Shown here: in pieces, positions 44,539-54,310 of the stretch
Numbering within the stretch: the stretch's first letter is position 1
How the letters are laid out: every line of letters begins with the position of its first letter
Assembly: GCF_003415655.1 (NCBI RefSeq)
Contig: NZ_QRHC01000002.1
Span: 558,008 to 622,007 of the forward strand
Direction of reading: 5' to 3'
From: Vibrio maerlii
GTDB taxonomy: Bacteria > Pseudomonadota > Gammaproteobacteria > Enterobacterales > Vibrionaceae
Length of the DNA stretch: 64,000 bases
Translations under genes and position numbers: made by a program
Notes under the pieces: model-generated
Told to the model about the DNA's origin: nothing
The model's input: only the letters and a program-made list of their open reading frames with translations
Database searches by the model: none

Positions 44539-45852
44539 ATGAGTAAAGACACATACGTGGAAGAAGATATGACGCAGCTTAACCAAGCTGCTCAGACTCA
44601 TAAGAAGATCGATGACTTCGAGCTAGAACCAGTGCCAGAAAAAGCCAAGCGATCTTGGTGGGTGATTAGCTTAATTTGGTTAGCGATTGGTATCGATATC
44701 TCCGGCCTTTTCTTGGGTTCTATCCTCAGTAGCGGCATTGGCTTTGAAGACGCTCTCATTGCAACCTTTGTTGGTTCTGGTCTTCTCGCTGTGATTGCCA
44801 TGCTGTGTGCCAACATTGGTTTTCAAGCCGGTGTCTCTACGCCATTAGTGAGCAGCGCGGTGTTTGGTCGCAATGGCGGTAAGATTCTTGGTTTCATCAA
44901 CGGTATCTCTCTTATCGGTTGGTTTGCATTCCAAGCGGATTTCTTTGCATTCATCCTGGTTGATGCCTTGGCAAAATATGAGATTGTGGTTTCTCATCTC
45001 ACTGCGCTGATTGGCGGCAGTATCTTGATGATGGCAACGGCAATCTATGGTGTCCGTGCTTTGGGTAAGTTAAGTACTTACTCTGTTCCTCTTATGGTCA
45101 CATTAATTACTCTTGGCTTGTTCATGGCGGCGGATTACCAAGGAGGCGGCGCTCCTTCAATCACTGATCCGCTGACGATGGGCCAAGCGATCTCGTTCGT
45201 TATGTCTATCTGGATCCTAGCGGCAGTCGCTGCACCAGATATTGCTCGCTACGCTAAGACTCGTAAAGACGCGATTCTAGGTGCGGGTATTGGGTTCCTT
45301 GTTGGTAACAGTGCCATCATCCTTATCGCTCTTATTCTGACAAAAATCACCGGTACCGATGACCTTGTCGAAGTCTTCTTTAGCCTAGGTTTAGGCATGG
45401 CTGCCATCATCGTATTGGTCTTCGCTCAATGGACGACTAACAGTAGTAACCTAACATCTGGTGGCCTTTGTATGTCGATGGTACTGCCAAAAGTGCCGCG
45501 TCCTATCCTAGTTATTCTGATGACGGTGGCGGGTATCGCAATTGCTCAACTAGGCATGGTCGACCGGTTTACTGAGTTCCTGATGCTGCTGAGTGTCACT
45601 ATCGCGCCTGCAGCCGGCGTCTACATCGCCCAGTACTACGTATTGGATTCGAGCAAAATGAGTTTTGAGAACATTCAACAAGTGCCGGATTGGATGCTGA
45701 AAGGCTTGGCATCTTGGGTGTTTGGTACGGTGTTCAGTGCTTGTACGGCTCCAGAGTTCTTCGACCTATTCTCGCTAACGAGCATTTCGGCGCTTGATGG
45801 CATCATTGCTTCAGGTGTGTTCTATCTTGCCCTGATGAAGCTATTCAAATAG
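44539..45852 (+). CDS. NCS1 family permease (CodB-like)
   Basis: This inner-membrane cation symporter of 437 aa has about twelve hydrophobic segments and the NCS1 features of cytosine permease-like proteins (SSAVFGRNGGKILGFINGIS, AAPDIARYAKTRKD). NCS1 carriers take up nucleobases, hydantoins, allantoin and related compounds. It is first in a three-gene operon with DUF917 and hydantoinase genes, so the substrate is probably a cyclic amide. AAGGAT ribosome-binding site. Confidence 0.9.
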   Translation: MSKDTYVEEDMTQLNQAAQTHKKIDDFELEPVPEKAKRSWWVISLIWLAIGIDISGLFLGSILSSGIGFEDALIATFVGSGLLAVIAMLCANIGFQAGVSTPLVSSAVFGRNGGKILGFINGISLIGWFAFQADFFAFILVDALAKYEIVVSHLTALIGGSILMMATAIYGVRALGKLSTYSVPLMVTLITLGLFMAADYQGGGAPSITDPLTMGQAISFVMSIWILAAVAAPDIARYAKTRKDAILGAGIGFLVGNSAIILIALILTKITGTDDLVEVFFSLGLGMAAIIVLVFAQWTTNSSNLTSGGLCMSMVLPKVPRPILVILMTVAGIAIAQLGMVDRFTEFLMLLSVTIAPAAGVYIAQYYVLDSSKMSFENIQQVPDWMLKGLASWVFGTVFSACTAPEFFDLFSLTSISALDGIIASGVFYLALMKLFK

Positions 45853-45916
45853 TAAAAGCTATCTAATTAGCAAATCTTTCTAAGTGATTGGATATTAAGT
45901 AATAAGGAAAGTTGTA

Positions 45917-47044
45917 GTGATTATTACTGAACAGATGATTGATGATATCGCTCTTGGTGCCACGGTATTGGGCACTGGAGGTGGTGGTGACCCTTATAGT
46001 GGCGCACTTATGGCAAAGGTGGCGATTGCAAATGCTGAGCAGCCTGTGCAATTGATCGCTCTAGATGAAGTGCAAGACGACTGGATGACGGTACCTTCGT
46101 CGATGATTGGTGCACCCACCGTTGCGGTTGAAAAGCTTAACTCTAAAGACCAAATGCTGGTGGCGTTTGAGGCGATGGAAAAAGCGCTAGAAACCGAGAT
46201 AGCGGCGACATTCCCGATTGAGGTAGGCGGTTTCAACTCACTCATTCCTATCTTAGTGGCGGCAAAAAAGAATATCCCTGTTGTGGATTGTGATGCGATG
46301 GGACGCGCTTTCCCTGAGGCTCAGATGGTGACCTTTTTCCTTGATGACTTGCCATCGGCACCCAATACCTTAGCTGATGAACGGGGCAATGTGGTCACGC
46401 TCTATCCGGTCGATGGCATTTGGTCAGAAAAGTTTGCTCGCCCAATTACTGAGCAAATGGGGGGATCTGCGGCAATGTGTGATTACCCAATGGATGGTAA
46501 AAATCTTAAGCGCAGTGCTTTACCAGCGACTCTGACTCAGGCAATGAAGATTGGTGAAGCGATTCGCCAAGCTAATGAGAGCAACCAAAGCGGTACTCAA
46601 GCGGTGCTAGATATTGTCGGTGGTCATATCCTAATTAGCGGCAAAATTGTTGATATTCAGCGTGAAACTGATGGTGGTTTTGCTACGGGTGGGGTTGTCA
46701 TCGAGAAGCTAGCCCAGTTTGAAGACACAGGTGTGGATTCGGTGTTCGTCCAATTTCAGAACGAACTCTTACTCGCGCACAAAGGTCGCAGTAAGGCAGA
46801 TATGTCACAGCAGAACTTGTTGGCATCTACCCCCGACCTTATCTCGATCCTTGACCATGAGACAGGTAAGCCAATTACGACAGAACAACTAAGATATGGT
46901 CAGCGTATCGATCTCATTGCTTATCCTTGCGATCCAAAGTGGCGCACTGCAAAAGGGATTGAAGTGGCAGGGCCGAAGTACTTTGGTTATACCGTGGACT
47001 ACCAACCTATCGAACAATTGAAATCGGCGCTAAAAGGGGAGTAA
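45917..47044 (+). CDS. DUF917 family protein
   Basis: This 375-aa protein starts at a GTG behind AAGGAAAG. The N-terminal block ALGATVLGTGGGGDPYSGAL and the VVDCDAMGRAFPEAQM region are DUF917 landmarks. DUF917 genes are regularly found beside hydantoinase/oxoprolinase genes, and the structural family is linked to acetone carboxylase/hydantoinase-type enzymes. It is separated from the next gene by four bases. It probably acts as partner subunit of the hydantoinase-like protein. Reaction unknown. Confidence 0.88.
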   Translation: MIITEQMIDDIALGATVLGTGGGGDPYSGALMAKVAIANAEQPVQLIALDEVQDDWMTVPSSMIGAPTVAVEKLNSKDQMLVAFEAMEKALETEIAATFPIEVGGFNSLIPILVAAKKNIPVVDCDAMGRAFPEAQMVTFFLDDLPSAPNTLADERGNVVTLYPVDGIWSEKFARPITEQMGGSAAMCDYPMDGKNLKRSALPATLTQAMKIGEAIRQANESNQSGTQAVLDIVGGHILISGKIVDIQRETDGGFATGGVVIEKLAQFEDTGVDSVFVQFQNELLLAHKGRSKADMSQQNLLASTPDLISILDHETGKPITTEQLRYGQRIDLIAYPCDPKWRTAKGIEVAGPKYFGYTVDYQPIEQLKSALKGE

Positions 47045-47048
47045 TAAG

Positions 47049-48626
47049 ATGATAATGAACACATTAGATTACTGCCGTTTGGGCATTGATGTTGGTGGTA
47101 CCAATACCGATGGTGTGCTGCTAGATGCCGATCTCAATGTGATTGCGAAGATAAAAACCGCAACCACTCATGACATTTCAACCGGTATCGATAATGCGAT
47201 ATCAAAGCTACTAGAGCAGGCGAACATTGATGGTTCGCAAGTTAAGCATGCGATGCTTGGGACGACGCAATGTACCAATGCGATCGTTGAGAAAAAAGGG
47301 CTCGACCGTGTTGGTATGATCCGCCTTTCTTTACCTAGCGGTGATAGCGTTCCGCCGTTATGTGGTTGGAGCCAATCATGGCAAGCAATGCTTGGAGAAC
47401 ACTTTTATCAAGCGCATGGTGGCTATGAATACGATGGCCAGCTCATCGCAGAGATACAGGAACAAGAGATCCGCGAGATCTGCCGCAAAATAAAAGATCA
47501 GGTAGACTCGATTGCGATCTGTGGTGTGTTTTCCCCGGTTAATGGTGATCAAGAGTTGCAAGCGGCTGAATGGGTGGCTGAAGAACTTCCTGGCGTGAAT
47601 ATTTCACTATCTCACAAGGTTGGAAGCCTAGGGCTGCTTGAGCGTGAAAATGCGACGATCTTAAACGCAGCACTCCAAGGAACAGCGAAACGCTTTGTCG
47701 ATGGTTTTTGTAGCGCTCTAGTTAATCACAGCATTAAAACCACGCCTTACTTTGGTCAGAATGATGGCACATTGATGTCACAACAGTTTGCGTTGATGTA
47801 CCCGATCCTGACGGTCGCTTGTGGTCCTACAAACTCAATTCGAGGTGCGAGTCACCTTACTAAGCTCAAAGATGCGATTGTGGTCGATGTGGGTGGCACG
47901 ACCTCAGATATCGGTGTGCTTACTCACGGCTATCCTCGCGAGTCGAGCCTTGCAGTCGAAATCGGCGAAGTGCGTACCAACTTCCGTATGCCCGATATTT
48001 TGGCTCTGGCGATTGGTGGTGGCACTAAGGTCGCGTTTGAGCAAGAGCGTATCACTCTGGGCCCCGAAAGCGTGGGGCATACGCTGACTTCTACGGCTCG
48101 CAGCTTTGGTGGCGATGAGCTTACGTTAACGGATGTTGCGTTGAAGACAGGTAACATGCAGTGGCAAGCCGAGCACTCTTTGATGGATAACATTGGTATC
48201 AGTCAGCAACAGGCCGGTGCTGTTTACCAACAAATGGTGCTTGATGTGGAAGAGGGCATCGATAAGATGAAAACTTCCGCAGCCAGCGTACCTGTGATTA
48301 TGGTAGGCGGGGGTAGTGCGCTATTCCCAGATCACTTCGAGGGTGTGAGCCAAGTGGTTCGCCCTGAGCATTTTGAAGTTGCCAATGCGATTGGTGTTGC
48401 TCTTGGTGAAATTTCAGGTCAATTCGATAAGATTGTTCCAATTGAGCCAAGCTCACGTGAAGAGGCATTGCAGACGCTAGAGGAGCAGGCAAAGCAGCTG
48501 GCCATTGAAGCGGGTGCGTGTGATGAAAACGTCGCAATTATCGAGCGTAGTGAAATCCCACTGAGTTACCTGCAAGGCAATATGGTTCATGTGAAAATCA
48601 AAGCCGCTGGGCATATTAAGATGTAG
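47049..48626 (+). CDS. Hydantoinase/oxoprolinase family protein (HyuA-like)
   Basis: This ATP-dependent amidohydrolase-like protein of 525 aa has two actin-type phosphate motifs, LGIDVGGTNTDGVLLD near the start and VVDVGGTTSDIGVL around residue 279, both intact. No HyuB subunit is encoded nearby; DUF917 takes its place. Together with the NCS1 permease this suggests uptake and ring opening of a hydantoin-like or lactam compound. The operon ends with a strong terminator. Confidence 0.88.
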   Translation: MIMNTLDYCRLGIDVGGTNTDGVLLDADLNVIAKIKTATTHDISTGIDNAISKLLEQANIDGSQVKHAMLGTTQCTNAIVEKKGLDRVGMIRLSLPSGDSVPPLCGWSQSWQAMLGEHFYQAHGGYEYDGQLIAEIQEQEIREICRKIKDQVDSIAICGVFSPVNGDQELQAAEWVAEELPGVNISLSHKVGSLGLLERENATILNAALQGTAKRFVDGFCSALVNHSIKTTPYFGQNDGTLMSQQFALMYPILTVACGPTNSIRGASHLTKLKDAIVVDVGGTTSDIGVLTHGYPRESSLAVEIGEVRTNFRMPDILALAIGGGTKVAFEQERITLGPESVGHTLTSTARSFGGDELTLTDVALKTGNMQWQAEHSLMDNIGISQQQAGAVYQQMVLDVEEGIDKMKTSAASVPVIMVGGGSALFPDHFEGVSQVVRPEHFEVANAIGVALGEISGQFDKIVPIEPSSREEALQTLEEQAKQLAIEAGACDENVAIIERSEIPLSYLQGNMVHVKIKAAGHIKM

Positions 48627-48653
48627 AGCTTACTTAGTCTCGGATTAGAAATT

Positions 48654-48681
48654 AAGCAGCTTAGAAGAGCTGCTTTTTTAT
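48654..48681 (+). terminator. Terminator of the NCS1/DUF917/hydantoinase operon
   Basis: An 8-bp stem AAGCAGCT/AGCTGCTT (48654-48661 with 48668-48675) is followed by a T run. Confidence 0.85.
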
Positions 48682-48807
48682 TGCGATGAGAAAAATGAGA
48701 ACAACAATAATTGATATCTGATTTTGACGAACGATTCATTCTGGTCTTTGCTTATTGAGCTATTCGTAAACTAGATGCGCAAATATCATAAAAAGTGGAG
48801 CTCTAAT

Positions 48808-49317
48808 ATGAAATTAATAACGTCGGTTACTTTCCTTTCCATCGCGATTCTCGCGGGTTGCCAATCTACATCTTCTCCAGAAGAGCAAGCATTTAAATCG
48901 AATCTCTGTACTACAGGTGATGGGTCTGGGGCTAAATACACACAAGAGATGTTTGAAAAAGCAGTAATGGATTGTGGGGGATATGAGATCTTCACCGATG
49001 ATATGGTGATCAATCAAGAGTTGGTATTTTCGTTTAATAAAGGCAAGAAAAAGCGCCAAATGATGCTAATGGACGACGGTACCGGCAAATACACTAAATT
49101 AGATAAAGGAACATCAGAAACCATTAAGTGGGAATTCCAAGATAATGGGAATCTTCATATAGCATTCGATGATGGTTACCAGTGGGACTGGAAACTAATT
49201 GAAGAAAAAGGTGCATATTGGGCGGTGAAATCACACGGTTATGGTGAAGATGAGGGTGATCGTGATGTACTCTCCATGATTGTCGTAAATCAAACAGCGC
49301 TACTGTCGAACCAATAA
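48808..49317 (+). CDS. Lipoprotein of unknown function
   Basis: The frame opens at 48775, but the ATG at 48808 is the better start: it has a GGAG ribosome-binding site and gives a standard lipoprotein signal (MKLITSVTFLSIAILAGC, lipid-bearing C18 of the lipobox LAGC). The mature part of about 150 residues has one pair of cysteines (LCTTGDG and MDCGGY) and beta-rich character. Family not recognised. Monocistronic between two terminators. Confidence 0.8.
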   Translation: MKLITSVTFLSIAILAGCQSTSSPEEQAFKSNLCTTGDGSGAKYTQEMFEKAVMDCGGYEIFTDDMVINQELVFSFNKGKKKRQMMLMDDGTGKYTKLDKGTSETIKWEFQDNGNLHIAFDDGYQWDWKLIEEKGAYWAVKSHGYGEDEGDRDVLSMIVVNQTALLSNQ

Positions 49318-49338
49318 AAAAGTAATTAAATCTATAAC

Positions 49339-49367
49339 AGGCAGTGATTATTGAATCACTGCCTTTT
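49339..49367 (+). terminator. Terminator of the lipoprotein gene
   Basis: A 10-bp perfect stem (49340-49349 with 49354-49363) is followed by TTTTGC. Confidence 0.85.
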
Positions 49368-49428
49368 GCTATTATAAGGGCCTTTAATTACGGTATCTGA
49401 GCTGTATTGATAAATAGTATGGAGCGCT

Positions 49429-50679
49429 ATGTCTTCACTTAAAAAAGAAATCACGTTAATTGGCGGTATTGGCCAGATGTCGACCACATTGCTCGGTACT
49501 GGCCTGTTTATGGTGCCTGCTATAGCCGCGAGCCTTGCAGGGCAACAAATGCTGTGGGCGTGGTGGTTTTTATTGGCAACCGTGTGTCCGATTGCTATCA
49601 CTTTTGCCTTGTTGGGAAAGCGCTATCCAAATGCGGGAGGCGCGTCCTATTTCGTTCGTCATGCGTTTGGTGAACGATGGGAAAAGGCGATCGCGCTGTT
49701 ATTCCTTAGTGTCATTCCTGTCGGTGTCCCTGCTGCCATTGCTATTGCTGGTGGTTTTGCTCAACAGTTTTTACCTGACTCGCTCTCTTCCCCTATTCTG
49801 GCACAACTGCTGACTGTTGCGCTTTTAATGGTTGTGAACCTTTCAGGAAGCAAGGCATCAAGCCGTTTTCAGACCATGATTGCGATTGGTATTTTAGTCT
49901 TGGTTGGTGTGTTTGCCTGGAAGGGAGAGGTGACGGTTGGTGACGCTCTCCCACATTCATCACCCTTTAATGATATGGGCGCCATTGGACAGGCTATCGC
50001 TGTGATGTTTTGGTGTTTTGTGGGTATCGAAGCATTTGCCCATATGGGGGAAGAATTTAAACGCCCTGAACGAGACTACCCTGTTGCTATCATCGTTGGC
50101 TGTCTGGTCGCAGGAGCGGTTTATTATCTATTTTCTACCGTTGTTCTAAAGCATCATGCCTATGGTAGCGCAGAGCTCAACGTCGCATCGGTGCCTTACC
50201 TTACTGATCTATTGTTTGGTGCTAAAGCGAATTGGATAATTGGTGTTGTTGGATTCCTTGCGTGCTTCGCGACGATCAACCTGTATACACAAAGCCTTTC
50301 ACGCATGGTGTGGGCGCTCGCTCGTGAGTATCGACCACAAAGCTCTATTGCCAAGGTATCGGTCTTCGGAGTGCCTGTAAGAGCAACCTTGATGGTAGGT
50401 GCGACACTGGCGTGTTCTTGTGTTTTTGGTGTGTTATCTGGAGTTGACATCGAAGTGTTCCTCACCTTGGCCAATGGCATCTTTGTCGTCATATACTTGT
50501 TCGCCATGTGGAGCGCAGTCCGTTTATTGACAGGGGCTGCTCGTAACTTGGCTATGATCTCTATGCTGTTGTGCTTGTTGGTGTTTGTCTCAATTGGCTT
50601 AGCAATGATTTATGCTCTGGCTGTACTCGCACTTATCTGGATGTGTGTGCCCAAGTTTAAGATTCAACCAGAAGCCTAG
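49429..50679 (+). CDS. yjeH: APC family amino acid exporter YjeH
   Basis: This inner-membrane APC transporter of 416 aa (E. coli YjeH 418) exports methionine and branched-chain amino acids. The N-terminal GGIGQMSTTLLGTGLFMVPA and the EAFAHMGEEFKRPERDYP block are characteristic, and about twelve hydrophobic segments are seen. Monocistronic. Confidence 0.9.
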   Translation: MSSLKKEITLIGGIGQMSTTLLGTGLFMVPAIAASLAGQQMLWAWWFLLATVCPIAITFALLGKRYPNAGGASYFVRHAFGERWEKAIALLFLSVIPVGVPAAIAIAGGFAQQFLPDSLSSPILAQLLTVALLMVVNLSGSKASSRFQTMIAIGILVLVGVFAWKGEVTVGDALPHSSPFNDMGAIGQAIAVMFWCFVGIEAFAHMGEEFKRPERDYPVAIIVGCLVAGAVYYLFSTVVLKHHAYGSAELNVASVPYLTDLLFGAKANWIIGVVGFLACFATINLYTQSLSRMVWALAREYRPQSSIAKVSVFGVPVRATLMVGATLACSCVFGVLSGVDIEVFLTLANGIFVVIYLFAMWSAVRLLTGAARNLAMISMLLCLLVFVSIGLAMIYALAVLALIWMCVPKFKIQPEA

Positions 50680-50782
50680 CCTTATTCCTAAAAGAAATCG
50701 TGGTGATGGGTTGTTTTTACTTCGCCGTCGCCCAACGTAAATAAGATAAACAATCGATCTAAACACCTATGAGGAGAATGGA

Positions 50783-51163
50783 ATGTTCACACACGTGTTT
50801 CTGGGAACCGATGATATTGAGAAGTCGAAGAAATTTTATGATGCGGTGATGTCAGTACTTGGTTATGGTGAAGGCATCATTGATGACAACCGCCGTATTA
50901 TCTACCGTACTCCAACAGGAGTGCTAGGTTTAACCAAGCCAATCAATGGTGAAGATGCGCATCAAGGTAACGGTCAAACAGTTGGTTTTGCCGCACTAAG
51001 CCCAGAAGTTGTCGATAAGTGGCATGAGGTTGGTTTAGCGAATGGTGGCACCAGCATTGAGAACCCACCAGGGGATCGTGGCAATGAGGATTTTAAGCTT
51101 TACATGGCGTACTTAAGAGACCCAAGCGGCAACAAAATCTGTGCAACGCACATATATTCATAA
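50783..51163 (+). CDS. VOC family (glyoxalase-like) protein
   Basis: This 126-aa metal-binding fold protein begins with the VOC pattern MFTHVFLGTDDIEKSKKFYD and ends YLRDPSGNKICATH. Substrate unknown. GAGGAG ribosome-binding site, own terminator. Confidence 0.9.
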   Translation: MFTHVFLGTDDIEKSKKFYDAVMSVLGYGEGIIDDNRRIIYRTPTGVLGLTKPINGEDAHQGNGQTVGFAALSPEVVDKWHEVGLANGGTSIENPPGDRGNEDFKLYMAYLRDPSGNKICATHIYS

Positions 51164-51171
51164 AGAGTATC

Positions 51172-51198
51172 AGGGAGAGTTTCGACTCTCCCTTTTTA
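51172..51198 (+). terminator. Terminator of the VOC gene
   Basis: The 9-bp stem AGGGAGAGT/ACTCTCCCT (51172-51180 with 51185-51193) has a TTCG tetraloop and a T run. Confidence 0.9.
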
Positions 51199-51235
51199 AT
51201 CTCAGGAAATCTGAACACAACAGGATAACTATGCA

Positions 51236-51538
51236 ATGATCATGAAAACTGTAAATGAAGCCGAACAGCTCCTTTCCATATGGGGAGCGAGTGCACAGCA
51301 AGTCACCACTATCCTTAGTAAATCGGATGCTCTCCAAACTCGCATTAATCTTTTATTTTCTATTCACGATTGTTTGCAGCTGTTAGTTAGAGACGAGAAA
51401 GAACGCAATGGTTATATGCTGAAGAAGCATTCCGGGAGTTATTTTGACGGTCGCAAACCTCTAGAGATCATTGCATCAGGAAAGCTGGAAGATCTACAAG
51501 ATGTTCACATGCGAACTCGCAATATGGTGTGTATATAA
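51236..51538 (+). CDS. Small protein resembling a DUF2384/MbcA-ParS antitoxin domain
   Basis: This 100-aa protein has a C-terminal part (YFDGRKPLEIIASGKLEDLQ) that resembles the toxin-binding segment of Xre/MbcA/ParS antitoxins (GRTPLELL). No RES-domain toxin gene is adjacent, so it would be an orphan. A start two codons later (MKTVNEAEQ) is equally possible. The similarity is weak and was judged by eye. Confidence 0.6.
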   Translation: MIMKTVNEAEQLLSIWGASAQQVTTILSKSDALQTRINLLFSIHDCLQLLVRDEKERNGYMLKKHSGSYFDGRKPLEIIASGKLEDLQDVHMRTRNMVCI

Positions 51539-51540
51539 CA

Positions 51541-51566
51541 AAGCACTCCGACTGGAGTGCTTTCTA
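51541..51566. terminator. Terminator between convergent genes
   Basis: The 9-bp stem AAGCACTCC/GGAGTGCTT (51541-51549 with 51554-51562) closes a GACT loop, between the small protein gene and the convergent phosphoglucosidase gene. Confidence 0.8.
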
Positions 51567-51576
51567 ACATTTGAGG

Positions 51577-53094
<1,518 letters not shown>

Positions 53095-53163
53095 TTACGG
53101 AATACAGCAATTCGTTAATGGTGACATATACTTAGGTAAGTAAAGGTGATTTTGGGAGGTAGT

Positions 53164-53457
53164 ATGATGGTTCAGCGTAAACATAATGATGTTCACAAGC
53201 CTTATGATCCTCAGCTCGATTTCACATCCGATCAACGCCATCGCTATACCCAAGTCGCGAACGAAGCTGTTGAGCGCCGGCGAAATCGTCCAGAACCCAA
53301 AGAGGTTTTTAAAGCGGTAAAAGAAAAAGCGCTTACCCCACTTGGCAGGGCAAGTAAGTTGCGTGCAGAGCAGAAACAACGCGATAAAGTGCGTTATGCA
53401 GCTTGGACAATTACTCTGCTCGCTTTTTGGTTGTGGGTCATGTACATGACGAGCTAG
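53164..53457 (+). CDS. Small C-tail-anchored membrane protein
   Basis: This is a 97-aa protein from the ATG at 53164, chosen because GGGAGGT lies three bases upstream; the frame is open from 53146. A basic, helical N-terminal part of about 75 residues (ERRRNRPEPKEVFKAVKEKA) is followed by one C-terminal transmembrane segment (TITLLAFWLWVMYM). Family not recognised. Confidence 0.7.
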   Translation: MMVQRKHNDVHKPYDPQLDFTSDQRHRYTQVANEAVERRRNRPEPKEVFKAVKEKALTPLGRASKLRAEQKQRDKVRYAAWTITLLAFWLWVMYMTS

Positions 53458-53463
53458 AAGGGC

Positions 53464-53793
53464 TCAACAAGAGCAGTCACAGGCATCCGTGTTTCCGTCC
53501 TTTATGTTTTGTTTGTACTGCTTGATGGACGTTTTTCTTATGTTATCAAGTTCTTTAGTGCGTACCGTCACCTTCATTCCCGATTTGGGTTTGGTGGAGC
53601 AGGCATAATCACGTTTACCATCAATCTCAACCAAGCATGCTTTACAGCATCCATCCCGTCGTCTGTTCTTTAAACAAGGCGCAGGAATGTTGATCTTTAG
53701 ATGTTGAGCAACCTCAACTAAATTGTTGTCAGCGGCATTAATGATGGTCTGTTGACCATCAACCTCGATGCTCGAAAAAGAAAATAGGCCCAT
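53464..53793 (-). CDS. 2Fe-2S ferredoxin-like protein
   Basis: From the ATG ending at 53793 the protein (MGLFSFSSIEVDG onward) is 109 aa. The frame is open to 53904, where it overlaps the arfB remnant. The cluster region PAPCLKNRRRDGCCKACLVE plus a later DYACSTK resembles the N-terminal 2Fe-2S domain of formate dehydrogenase or NuoG-like proteins. The tail CDCSC adds three more cysteines. It lies downstream of arfB on the same strand; the 7-kb insertion has separated it from the native arfB promoter. Confidence 0.8.
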   Translation of the reverse strand: MGLFSFSSIEVDGQQTIINAADNNLVEVAQHLKINIPAPCLKNRRRDGCCKACLVEIDGKRDYACSTKPKSGMKVTVRTKELDNIRKTSIKQYKQNIKDGNTDACDCSC

Positions 53794-53884
53794 ATTTATA
53801 CTCAATGGGGCTTTACTGGATAAGACGATCGAGTTTGGATAAAGACGACAAATTAATTCGAGTTCAGCTAGAAATCTTAGAATT

Positions 53885-54203
53885 CTAGTAAGAAATCTTG
53901 CCACGCATCGATTTTGTTTGAGACTTCATACCTTTTGCCTTTAATCGGCGCTCTTTTGATGCCCTAGTTGGCTTAGTCGCTCGACGTTTCTTTTGCTCAA
54001 CCATGGCGGAACGAATAAGCTCCGCAAACCTGTTCAACGCATCTTCTCGATTCTGTTCTTGGGTTCGATACTGCTGAGCCTTGATAGTGATAACACCCAG
54101 CTTAGAGATCCGACTGTCACTCAGGGCCAGTAATCTTTCTTTGTAAACTGCTGGCAACGTAGAGTGTTTGATATCAAATTGCAGGTGTATTGCAGAGGAG
54201 ACC
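53885..54203 (-). pseudogene. arfB: 3' remnant of the original arfB, cut by the element
   Basis: This is the C-terminal part of the peptidyl-tRNA hydrolase ArfB: the frame [20 protein letters not shown] runs from the left junction through [16 protein letters not shown] to the basic tail [19 protein letters not shown]. It has no GGQ domain start of its own. Joined to the 5' remnant at 61255-61392, it recreates a complete ArfB of about 137 aa with the junction VN-KVSS, which aligns with VN-KTST in the intact copy carried by the element. A TTG at 54157 could start a C-terminal fragment but is unlikely to be meaningful. Confidence 0.92.
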
Positions 54204-54310
54204 TTACTGTCTTGCTTACTATAACCCCGAAAGATTATAGCAGGCGTTAAATGGTAATTTTCTTCTTTACCAACGTGCTATAAGAGCTAAAACACCAAGA
54301 GAATATAGCA
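54204..54310 (+). other. Left junction (attL) and TATAGCA repeats before the recombinase
   Basis: The core TT (54204-54205) is followed by three copies of TATAGCA: 54236-54242, inverted at 54276-54282 and 54304-54310. The last directly abuts the recombinase ATG. They look like recombinase or autoregulation half sites. Confidence 0.5.

Noticed and set aside
51236-51538. Complete toxin-antitoxin pair
   Set aside because: Only an antitoxin-like small protein is present; neighbours are a VOC protein and a phosphoglucosidase, with no RES-type toxin.
53095-53379. 94-aa minus-strand open frame
   Set aside because: Antisense to the small tail-anchored protein gene, which has a strong ribosome-binding site.
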